A stretch of 40,470 nt of DNA from an uncultured Bacteroidaceae bacterium. Lineage in GTDB: Bacteria; Bacteroidota; Bacteroidia; Bacteroidales; Bacteroidaceae. Every line of letters starts with the position of its first letter. Position 1 is the stretch's first letter. Below the pieces are notes generated by a model. It made no database searches. It was not told the origin of the DNA and saw only the letters and a program-made list of their open reading frames with translations. Shown here in pieces: positions 1 through 7,520 of the stretch. A program made the position numbers and the translations under genes. The DNA lies in contig CAKQRW010000029.1 in the NCBI GenBank assembly GCA_934271655.1, positions 1-40,470 on the forward strand, read 5' to 3'.

Positions 1-191
1 ATATCAGAGCGTTATATTAACAACTTAACGGATGATTTCAGCATCTGTTTTTCGGAACATATAACTGGACACCCTACAAAATTGTAATGTATGAAACAAA
101 AAAGAAGGTCAACATGATTCTATTTTGTGAAATATTAGTGGCTCGCTGCACTTTTTTTATATGTTATAAAGGCTCGTTTGTTTGAAATATG

Positions 192-199
192 TATATTTG
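192..199 (+). promoter_or_regulatory. Candidate -7 promoter element for the TonB receptor gene
   Basis: The sequence TATATTTG matches the Bacteroidetes -7 consensus TAnnTTTG and lies 29 bases before the receptor start codon. No TTTG box is found 19-21 bases upstream, so the -33 part is weak. The remainder of 1-228 is A+T-rich with no gene, RNA gene or repeat that I can support. Confidence 0.4.
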
Positions 200-228
200 C
201 ATATTCAAAAATTAAAAAGACGTAAATA

Positions 229-2979
229 ATGAATGCTGATGGTTTGAAGAGGCTTCGCAGAACAGCCTGTGTTGTTCTTTCCCTCTCGTTTTCTGCCATG
301 TCGTATGCACAGAAGGTGACAGGTGTGGTGATGGATGTAGAAACAAAGGCGCCAGTCATTGGTGCAGTGGTCACGGTGCCTGGAACAAGTTTCACCGCTT
401 CTACGGATGATGATGGAAAGTTCACGGTGCAGTCGGATGCAGCGCACAACCAGATACGCGTGGAATGCCTTGGATACAAGCCTGTAGAGCAGCGCATCGT
501 TCCTACAAAAAACGGATATGCCAATCTTGCTAAGGACGAAAAAGTAAATGTAGGTGTCGTGGAAATGGAGATGGATGTGGTGCTGATGAACGACGTCATC
601 ATATCATCTTCGCTCGGTATGGCACGCAAGACTCCTATAGCCATGAGCTCGATCAACAGCACACATGTGGACGAGAAACTGGGATTTCAGGAGTTTCCTG
701 AAATACTGAAGGCCACACCAGGCATAAGCGCCACTAAGGGAGCAGGAGGATATGGCGACTCAAAACTGAACGTCCGCGGATTCCAAAGCGCCAATGTGGC
801 TGTGATGGTCAATGGAGTGCCTATGAATGACATGGAGTGGGGAGGCGTCTACTGGAGCAACTGGGCAGGCTTGAGTGATGTGACCCGCAGCCTGCAGGCA
901 CAGAGAGGCCTGGGCGCAAGCAAGGTGTCAGCCCCTTCTGTGGGAGGATCTGTCAACATAGTCACCCGCACTGTCGAGCAGGAAAAGGGCGGCAGCGTCA
1001 GCTATGGACTTGGCGACAATGGAAGAAACTATATGTCGCTGGTGCTCTCTTCTGGATTGTCGAAGAAAGGCTGGGGCTTCACTGTCCTTGGCGGAAAGTC
1101 ATGGGGCGACGGGTATGTGCAGGGCACAGAATTTGAGGCATACAATTATTTTGTGTCGGTATACAAAAGACTGAACTTTAATCACATGCTGGCTCTGACA
1201 GCATTCGGGGCCCCACAGTCGCACAATCAGCGCAACCAATATGACGGTCTCACCATAGAGGGATGGCAGGGTGTGCGCAACTATATGAAGGGTAAGAGCC
1301 CTTACAGATACAACGCCACTTTTGGCTATGGCAAGAATGGCGAGCGCAAGACATCAAGCTATAACTATTACCACAAGCCGCAGATATCGCTCAACCATAC
1401 ATGGGAGATAGACTCCAAGTCTACACTCAGCTCTGCCCTCTACATGTCTATCGGACATGGCTTCGGCAATTCGGGCTTGGGCGTGAACAGCACTTATGGC
1501 AACTACTGGTATGGCGCAAGCAATGGCGTGCTGAACATGAAGTTCAGAAATGCCGACGGCACCTATGCCTATGACCAGGTGCAGGATCTCAACGAGAAAA
1601 GCACAAGCGGCTCGCTGATGGCTATGAGCGAAACGTATAACAACCATATATGGTATGGACTCATATCCACTTACACCACAAAGCTCCTTGAGAAAGTCAA
1701 CGCTTATGTGGGCGTGGACTTCCGCAACTATAAGGGCACACACTTCAACAAGCTCTCTGACCTTTACAATGGAGCGTATTTCACCGACTTGAGATACAGG
1801 AGCACCGTCGACCCAGAGAACAACAGCAAGGCGGCAGACCCTATGTGGAAATATGAGAAGCTGGTGGTAGGCGACAAGGTGTACCGCGACTACGACAGCC
1901 ACATCACTCAGCAGGGCGTGTTCGGCCAGGTGGAATACAACGATGATGACAACATCTCAGCCTTCATTGCAGGCTCTGTCTCCAACTCGCACTACTGGAA
2001 GTATGACCGCTTCTATTACGACAAGGCGCACGCCAAGTCCAAGTCCATCGACTTTGTAGGCTACACCCTGAAGGGCGGAGCCAACTATAATATAGATGAC
2101 TATCAGAATGTGTATGCCAATGTGGGCTACATCAGCCGCGCGCCGTTCTTCTCAGGAGGTGTCTTCTTGATGCCTAACACAAGCAATGAGCTTAATTCTG
2201 GAGCGGTGAACGAGAAGACTTTCTCAGCCGAACTCGGATATGCGTTCAAGAACAACTGGGTGAACGCTCGCGTAAATGCCTACTACACTCTTTGGCTCGA
2301 CAAGACAACGACCAAGAACGGTGAGATAGACCAAAGTAAAGACCGCTACATAATGAACATGAGCGGCGTGGACGCCAAGCACATGGGCCTGGAGTTTGAG
2401 GTCACGGTGAAGCCTGCCTCATGGATTGACGTCAATGGAATGCTCTCTTTGGGCAACTGGAAGTGGAACAGCAATGCCACGGCATATTTCTACAACTCTG
2501 CCAGCCAGCCATTGGCCGACATCGCCACAGGCGCTATCGCAAGCGGTGTCGGAGCTCCAGACCATGTCAAGTTTACGCTCAACCAGAAGGGCGTGCATGT
2601 GGGCGGATCGCCGCAGACCACTATGTCGCTTGGTGTCAATGTGCGTCCGTCAAGGGCTCTGTCTCTTGGCGCAGACTTCACGTACAATGCGCGCAACTAC
2701 GCCGACTTTACCCTGCCAAGCAACACATCTACGGGCGAGTTTACTCTTCAGGAGCCATGGAAGATTCCTGATGCCGGTCAGCTTGACCTGAACGCAAGAT
2801 ACAGGTTCAGATTGGGCAACTGCAACGCTGTGCTCATTGGCAATGTGAACAACCTGTTCAATTATGAGTATATCGTTGATGCCTTCTATGACGGCACTCA
2901 CACCAGTTGGCGCGATTCATACAGAGTCTTTTATGCCTTCGGACGCACTTACAGCGTGAAGATGAGGCTTGAGTTCTGA
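229..2979 (+). CDS. TonB-dependent outer-membrane receptor
   Basis: A 916-residue outer-membrane transporter that would use TonB energy to import a substrate not identifiable here. Residues 1-27 form a signal peptide ending near SYAQ. Residues about 28-115 form a carboxypeptidase-regulatory-like beta-sandwich (KVTGVVMDVETKAPVIGAVV). A plug domain follows, containing NVRGFQSANVAVMVNGVP and MEWGGVYWSNW near residues 180-215, and then a long aromatic-rich beta-barrel ending in VKMRLEF with a terminal Phe, the usual outer-membrane signature. The start is the ATG after AAATA, and it gives a complete signal peptide. It is not a SusC with a SusD partner: the next gene encodes a non-SusD lipoprotein and the third a histidine kinase, so substrate uptake linked to sensing is a reasonable inference. 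The family assignment is secure; the substrate is unknown. Confidence 0.95.
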   Translation: MNADGLKRLRRTACVVLSLSFSAMSYAQKVTGVVMDVETKAPVIGAVVTVPGTSFTASTDDDGKFTVQSDAAHNQIRVECLGYKPVEQRIVPTKNGYANLAKDEKVNVGVVEMEMDVVLMNDVIISSSLGMARKTPIAMSSINSTHVDEKLGFQEFPEILKATPGISATKGAGGYGDSKLNVRGFQSANVAVMVNGVPMNDMEWGGVYWSNWAGLSDVTRSLQAQRGLGASKVSAPSVGGSVNIVTRTVEQEKGGSVSYGLGDNGRNYMSLVLSSGLSKKGWGFTVLGGKSWGDGYVQGTEFEAYNYFVSVYKRLNFNHMLALTAFGAPQSHNQRNQYDGLTIEGWQGVRNYMKGKSPYRYNATFGYGKNGERKTSSYNYYHKPQISLNHTWEIDSKSTLSSALYMSIGHGFGNSGLGVNSTYGNYWYGASNGVLNMKFRNADGTYAYDQVQDLNEKSTSGSLMAMSETYNNHIWYGLISTYTTKLLEKVNAYVGVDFRNYKGTHFNKLSDLYNGAYFTDLRYRSTVDPENNSKAADPMWKYEKLVVGDKVYRDYDSHITQQGVFGQVEYNDDDNISAFIAGSVSNSHYWKYDRFYYDKAHAKSKSIDFVGYTLKGGANYNIDDYQNVYANVGYISRAPFFSGGVFLMPNTSNELNSGAVNEKTFSAELGYAFKNNWVNARVNAYYTLWLDKTTTKNGEIDQSKDRYIMNMSGVDAKHMGLEFEVTVKPASWIDVNGMLSLGNWKWNSNATAYFYNSASQPLADIATGAIASGVGAPDHVKFTLNQKGVHVGGSPQTTMSLGVNVRPSRALSLGADFTYNARNYADFTLPSNTSTGEFTLQEPWKIPDAGQLDLNARYRFRLGNCNAVLIGNVNNLFNYEYIVDAFYDGTHTSWRDSYRVFYAFGRTYSVKMRLEF

Positions 2980-3164
2980 TGCAGCGCATTGATGCGAGGG
3001 ATGTCCTGGGGCCGATGGCCACAGGGAGGCTTGCAGGGAGAATGCGCCACCCACAGGACTGTGCGCTGTGAAGGCCGGAAATGCTGGGGAATGATGATTT
3101 GGATGCCCGCTGACTGTGTAGGCTCGGGTGTCAAAAGATTATAACTGTTTAAAACAATAAGACA

Positions 3165-4532
3165 ATGAGACTCAAACATTATATATATGCGGCGGCTGCC
3201 ATGTGTGTGCTTGCAGCATGTGACGATTTCAACGACAAGCTTGATGGCTATGACGAGGATGTGGCCAGGCCTGTGGACATCAAGAATGAAAAATATGTTG
3301 TCACGTCCAATGACTATGCCAAGATGGCTGTGCAGGCTGATGCCGCTGCTATATCCACAAACAAGGCCTTTGATAATGCAGAGCAGGCTCATACATACAT
3401 ACCGTTCTTGCTCAAGGATGTGTATCCTGTGGCAGACAATGGCTCCACTATCAGAGTAGGATATGATGTCATAGACGATGCTGCCTCTTGCCTCACTCGC
3501 TTGAGAAAGGCTAAAAGCTACACTTTGACGGCAGATGACTATGGCTATGTATACGGGGATGAGGAGGATGAGGCCTCTTCGCTCTCGGCGTGGGAGAAGG
3601 TGGCAAGGCTGCTGGCAGACAAGATGCCTGGAGCTAATGATGGCGACATTGTCATGGTGAACTACAATGACGGCGGTGATGGCAGTGGACTCTCGTCGGG
3701 AAATGCGGTGGCAGGCTTCACTGCGTCAAGGCTTTTCACCTACGATGGCAACTCCTGGAAGGAGCTCTCTTCTGCGGAGAATATAGTGCCAATCTCTCCG
3801 AGCGTCTACAATTCCATAGGTGCTAAGTTCATAGAGAAGGGCGAGGAAATGATGCCTAAGTATCTTGGCTTGACCTACCCGTATGCCAAAGAGGGCGACA
3901 CGCACACGGTGGCATACTATTATAATAAGTATAAGGATGTTGGTGCGCTGAAGTACGTCTTTGAGGATGGAGCGTGGGTGAAGACTGGCGAGTCGTTCAA
4001 GCAGACCAAGGTGCAGAACATCGACCCGTTTGTGCTTGCAGCCGGCGAATGGCGTTATGACCCAAGTGTGACTGTAGGCTTGCCTGCTGTGAAGAAAGAC
4101 CCGGCGAGCGTGAGAGTATACCAGGCTATGGTTGACTGGGTATGGGAGAATGTGGACAAGCCAGCCGGTGTCAGCAGCAAGGGTACAGGATATGTGGCCA
4201 AGTATGGCGACACAGATTTCTATACAGGAGCCACAGCTTATGACTGCGTGGTGGACTGGAAGGCAGAGGATGCAAGGAAGCAATGCGCTGGCGCATACAA
4301 GGACATGACCGACGAGGAGATTACTGCCGCCATGCAGAAGAATTTCATCCAGGTGCTTGGCCATGCTCTCTCAAAGCTTTATCCCGCTGCGGAGACTGTT
4401 CAGGGGCTGGACGTGATATACACAGTCAATTTCTCGGCCAAGACATCAAGCGAGGCACGCTACACCATCGAGTACAAGGTCGTTGGCAAGGCTGAGTTCC
4501 AGTATGTGGAAGGCTCTATGAAAGCTCTGTGA
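3165..4532 (+). CDS. Surface-type lipoprotein of unknown function, TonB-receptor neighbour
   Basis: A 455-residue predicted lipoprotein. The signal peptide ends in the lipobox VLAAC with the lipidated Cys at residue 19. It is followed by DD and an acidic stretch, which resembles the Bacteroidetes surface-export signal. I do not recognise a named domain. The middle of the protein has two similar stretches of the form aromatic-x-D/E-G-x-W-K/V (FTYDGNSWKEL near residue 190 and YVFEDGAWVKTG near 265), which suggests repeated beta-structured units. It lacks SusD-like helical repeats. It lies 185 bases after the TonB receptor on the same strand, so it may be the surface partner that captures substrate for it. 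The gap holds G+C-rich hairpin-prone sequence but no clear terminator, so co-transcription is plausible. Confidence 0.85.
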   Translation: MRLKHYIYAAAAMCVLAACDDFNDKLDGYDEDVARPVDIKNEKYVVTSNDYAKMAVQADAAAISTNKAFDNAEQAHTYIPFLLKDVYPVADNGSTIRVGYDVIDDAASCLTRLRKAKSYTLTADDYGYVYGDEEDEASSLSAWEKVARLLADKMPGANDGDIVMVNYNDGGDGSGLSSGNAVAGFTASRLFTYDGNSWKELSSAENIVPISPSVYNSIGAKFIEKGEEMMPKYLGLTYPYAKEGDTHTVAYYYNKYKDVGALKYVFEDGAWVKTGESFKQTKVQNIDPFVLAAGEWRYDPSVTVGLPAVKKDPASVRVYQAMVDWVWENVDKPAGVSSKGTGYVAKYGDTDFYTGATAYDCVVDWKAEDARKQCAGAYKDMTDEEITAAMQKNFIQVLGHALSKLYPAAETVQGLDVIYTVNFSAKTSSEARYTIEYKVVGKAEFQYVEGSMKAL

Positions 4533-4640
4533 GTGACGCAACACAAAAAGCTGCTGTGAGCGTGGCAAGTGTGGAGCGGCTCTATGAGCGGGTCTGCGAT
4601 TGAAGGAAAATAAAAGAAAAAGACAGGCTAATATAAATAA

Positions 4641-6602
4641 ATGTATATAGTAAGAAAGGTTGTTATTTTGACGTTGTTGGCACTTGCGGCATTGCCGCTG
4701 TGCGCACAGAAGAATCGTACGGGAGGACAAGTTGTCATTGTCTCATCGTACAATCCCGATGTGAACAGAGTGAGTGAGAATATCTACGCATTCTCTTCTG
4801 TTCTGATGAATAGTGGCCTTGACATCGAAGTCGTTGTGGAAGACATGGCATGCCAGAATCTTCCGGAATGCTTCGAATGGAAAGACAGGCTATGGGGACT
4901 GCTGAGCAAGTATTATGAGAACGGCAAGTCGCCAGCTGCCATCTTGCTGCTTGGCACTGAGGCCAGTTCGGCGTTCTTCTCGCTCAACAAGCCAGAGGTG
5001 AAGAAGACACCTGTGCTCATGTCCATGAGAGGACGCTCTATGATAAAGCTGCCTAATAAAAATGACATAGACCTGAGGACGTGGCTGCCTCGCTCCTATG
5101 ATTTGATAGACGACTTCTCCGACTACAACATAGTGGGCGGTATGTTGTTTGACTATGACATAGAGACCAATCTTGACCTCATCAAGTTCTTCTATCCTTC
5201 ATGCCGCTCGCTTGTGTTCCTGTCCGACAACTCGTGGGGCGGACTCACAATGAAGTCGGAGTTCGTTACGGTCATGAAGAAGCATCCTGAGTATGACATT
5301 GATTATATAGACGGACGCGACATGACTTTCATAGAGGTCAATGACAGCTTGGCAAATATTCCGACAGACAAGGCGCTCATAGTGGGCACGTGGCGTATAG
5401 ACCGCACCAACCGCTTTGTGGTCAAGAACACGACATACACGTTTGCAAAGAACAGTCCGGGTCTGCCAATGTTCTCACCTTCTGCCATAGGACTGGGATA
5501 CTGGTGCTTGGCTAATTATGGACCTGATTTCAGGTGTACAGGCGGAGACGTGGCAAAGCAGCTCGTGGAATACCTCAAGACGGGAAAGGGACAGAAGCCG
5601 CAGCTGCTGGAGAACAAGTATACGATTGACTATGAGAAACTGAACGAGCTGAGGCTGACGGCCGAGGGCTTCCCATATAAGTATGAGTTGCTCCATGGGC
5701 CTATCGACCCGTGGGAGGAGTATAGCGACATAATCATATGGGTGATAGTGATTGTGGTGTTCCTTTCTGGCTGTCTGGGCGTTTCGCTGCATTACCTCAG
5801 AAAGAGCCATGTGCTCGGTGAGCAGCTGAAGCTTCACAGCATCCAGCTTGACATAGCGCGCAGGAATGCGGAAGAGGCAAGTGTCATGAAGTCAAACTTC
5901 ATCGCAAACATGAGTCATGAGATACGCACTCCGCTGAATGCCGTGGTAGGTTTTGCCCAGTTGCTGGCCGACCCTAACATGGAGATGTCGCCAGATGAGA
6001 AGAAGGAGTTTGGCTCTATCATCAAGATGAACACCGACTTGCTTCTCAACCTTGTCAATGATTCTCTTGAGCTGTCGCGCATCGACGCTGGACATGTCAA
6101 GTTCAAGTTCCTTCCTATAGATATCGTTGCTCTGGCGTCAGCTGCTGCTGAGGCAGCCAAGGTCAATCTTTCGGCCGATGTCACTATCTCCATAGAGAGT
6201 GTCAACGATGAGCTTCTCATCATGTCGGACAAGGACAAGCTGCTTCAGGTGTTCAGCAATCTTCTGAACAACGCAAAGAAGTTTACGGAAAAAGGTTCTA
6301 TCGTAATCTTTGTCGGCTCAGTCTTCCGTGACAACGTTTCGGGAGAGAACATGGTTGAGATCAGCGTGAAGGATACCGGATGCGGTATACCGAAGGACAA
6401 GGCTGAGGTCATCTTTGAGCGTTTTGCTAAGGTGGACGAGTTTAAGCAGGGCACAGGTCTCGGACTGGCTGTGTGCCGCTCTATAGTGGAGTCGCTTGGT
6501 GGCAAGATATGGGTAGACACAGACTATACAGGCGGAGCGCGGTTTGTCTTCACCCATCCGGTCAGAAAGATTGTGGATGGCGGAGATGCTGCGGGCGAGT
6601 GA
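4641..6602 (+). CDS. Membrane sensor histidine kinase with periplasmic substrate-binding-like sensor
   Basis: A 653-residue sensor kinase. Residues 1-22 are a signal peptide or first membrane anchor (VILTLLALAALPLCAQ). Residues about 28-345 resemble an ABC-type periplasmic substrate-binding fold (VVIVSSYNPDVNRVSENIY, ILLLGTEASSAFF). A membrane segment lies near 363-387 (IIIWVIVIVVFLSGCLGVSL). The kinase core follows: HisKA with the phospho-acceptor in NMSHEIRTPLNAVVGF at His426, the N box QVFSNLLNNAKKF, the G1 box DTGCGIP, the F box FERF and the G2 box QGTGLGLAVC. There is no receiver or DNA-binding domain, and no response regulator gene lies beside it, so its partner must be elsewhere. It lies 108 bases after the lipoprotein gene on the same strand, consistent with sensing a ligand related to the TonB system. 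The kinase call is secure; the ligand is unknown. Confidence 0.93.
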   Translation: MYIVRKVVILTLLALAALPLCAQKNRTGGQVVIVSSYNPDVNRVSENIYAFSSVLMNSGLDIEVVVEDMACQNLPECFEWKDRLWGLLSKYYENGKSPAAILLLGTEASSAFFSLNKPEVKKTPVLMSMRGRSMIKLPNKNDIDLRTWLPRSYDLIDDFSDYNIVGGMLFDYDIETNLDLIKFFYPSCRSLVFLSDNSWGGLTMKSEFVTVMKKHPEYDIDYIDGRDMTFIEVNDSLANIPTDKALIVGTWRIDRTNRFVVKNTTYTFAKNSPGLPMFSPSAIGLGYWCLANYGPDFRCTGGDVAKQLVEYLKTGKGQKPQLLENKYTIDYEKLNELRLTAEGFPYKYELLHGPIDPWEEYSDIIIWVIVIVVFLSGCLGVSLHYLRKSHVLGEQLKLHSIQLDIARRNAEEASVMKSNFIANMSHEIRTPLNAVVGFAQLLADPNMEMSPDEKKEFGSIIKMNTDLLLNLVNDSLELSRIDAGHVKFKFLPIDIVALASAAAEAAKVNLSADVTISIESVNDELLIMSDKDKLLQVFSNLLNNAKKFTEKGSIVIFVGSVFRDNVSGENMVEISVKDTGCGIPKDKAEVIFERFAKVDEFKQGTGLGLAVCRSIVESLGGKIWVDTDYTGGARFVFTHPVRKIVDGGDAAGE

Positions 6603-6662
6603 TTTTGTCAGTAGCCATGGTGCTCTTGCCAAGCCGTGCTCAAGAAATATATAGTGAAATAG

Positions 6663-6700
6663 AGACGCAGGGATTGCCCATTGTGACAGCCCCTGCGTCT
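6663..6700 (+). terminator. Hairpin terminator after the histidine kinase gene
   Basis: AGACGCAGGG at 6663-6672 pairs perfectly with CCCTGCGTCT at 6691-6700 and is followed by the T-rich run TCTTGTTG. It begins 60 bases after the kinase stop codon, the expected place for a rho-independent end to the 229-6602 unit. Confidence 0.6.
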
Positions 6701-6773
6701 TCTTGTTGTGAAATGGCTGGCAAGATATGCGTTGGGGCTGCCTTTGGCAGGTGCGCGTCTGTAGTGTTTCCCA

Positions 6774-6866
6774 GTTGGTGCCACTATGCGATGCTTGTAG
6801 ACAAAGTAATATCTGGCACCAAGGTAGAGAAGAAGTCCTGTTGGTGCCACTATGTGATGCTTGTAG
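6774..6866. repeat. Two copies of a 27-bp repeat, 66 bp apart
   Basis: GTTGGTGCCACTATG begins a 27-base block at 6774-6800 that recurs at 6840-6866 with one mismatch (C/T in the middle). The 39 bases between them are unrelated, apart from a short GGCACCA echo. The pair occupies the spacer between the kinase terminator and the promoter of the next gene. The 66-bp offset equals that of the array at 13801. Only two copies with no flanking cas gene argue against CRISPR. Confidence 0.75.
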
Positions 6867-6899
6867 GAGTTTCCCCCTTGTAGTGTAGGGCTTTTCTGC

Positions 6900-6930
6900 T
6901 TTGCCATGTGAGGAAGTCTTCTTATCTTTG
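6900..6930 (+). promoter_or_regulatory. Bacteroidetes-type promoter for the META lipoprotein gene
   Basis: TTTG at 6900-6903, a 19-base spacer, then TATCTTTG at 6923-6930. Both boxes match the consensus (TTTG-N19-TAnnTTTG), and the start codon follows 30 bases later. This is one of the two best promoters in the window. Confidence 0.8.
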
Positions 6931-6960
6931 CACAAGAAACAAATAAAACGTAAAACAATT

Positions 6961-7371
6961 ATGATGAAAAAGTTTTTTGTGCTTGCGCTTTTATGCGCAC
7001 TCATCTGTAGCTGTGGCTCAGACAAGAAAGTGGAGGGTGACGTTAACAACCTTTATGGCAAGTGGTTTATCGAAGAGGCCATGAGCGCCAGTACCGTAGG
7101 AGCGGAAGAGAGACCGTTCATCAATTTTGACAAAAATGGCAAGATGAATGGCAACGCCTCTGTCAACCTGTTCTTCGGCGACTATAAGTTTGACGGCAAG
7201 AAGTTGACTCTTGGCAACATGGGCATGACGCGCAAGCTCGGTGCAAGCATGGATGTGGAGCGAACCATCTCAGAAGCTCTTGACAAGTCTGCCACAATAA
7301 AGATAGAAGGCAAGAGCGCTAAGGTGCTTGACAAGAGCGGCAAGGTGGTGATGACACTCGTTAAGGAATGA
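6961..7371 (+). CDS. Small META-domain-like lipoprotein
   Basis: A 136-residue predicted lipoprotein (start at the ATGATGAAAAAG cluster; an upstream in-frame ATG at 6901 lies inside the promoter and is rejected). The signal peptide ends at ALICSC with the lipidated Cys at residue 18. The mature part resembles the META/HslJ fold: LYGKWFIEEA at its start, then GDYKFDGKKLTLGNMGMTRKLG where the family has its T-R-M-x-C region, and KIEGKSAKVLDKSGKVVMTL at the end. The usual GCN motif is replaced by ASVN. Family members occur in envelope stress and motility contexts, but no specific role can be given. It has its own promoter and converges on the regulator gene, sharing a strong inverted repeat as terminator. 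Confidence 0.85.
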   Translation: MMKKFFVLALLCALICSCGSDKKVEGDVNNLYGKWFIEEAMSASTVGAEERPFINFDKNGKMNGNASVNLFFGDYKFDGKKLTLGNMGMTRKLGASMDVERTISEALDKSATIKIEGKSAKVLDKSGKVVMTLVKE

Positions 7372-7467
7372 TGCGAGTTGCGCAGCAGAGAGACATTATG
7401 CTGCACAAGGTCCGTCGGGTGTTACTTATGTAAGAAGGCGGCATGCCTGGCATCCACAGCTATAATA

Positions 7468-7520
7468 TAAGTAGGTGCTCATAATTATAAGTAGGGCTTA
7501 TAATTATGAGCACCTACTTA
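7468..7520. terminator. Bidirectional terminator: perfect 24-bp inverted repeat between convergent genes
   Basis: The arms at 7468-7491 and 7497-7520 are perfect inverted copies around a 5-base loop (TAGGG); the left arm begins TAAGTAGGTGCTCATAATTA. The right arm includes the regulator stop codon (7518-7520 on the minus strand). The position between the convergent META lipoprotein and regulator genes, and the A+T-rich flanks on both sides, fit a shared bidirectional terminator. Confidence 0.75.

Noticed and set aside
6774..6866. Possible CRISPR (27-bp repeat, 39-bp spacer)
   Set aside because: Only two repeats, no cas gene in the window and one mismatch between copies; other arrays here have no unique spacers at all.
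6473..6883. Plus-strand ORF of 136 codons overlapping the kinase end
   Set aside because: It starts inside the kinase ATPase domain in another frame and runs through the terminator and repeat pair; no domain.
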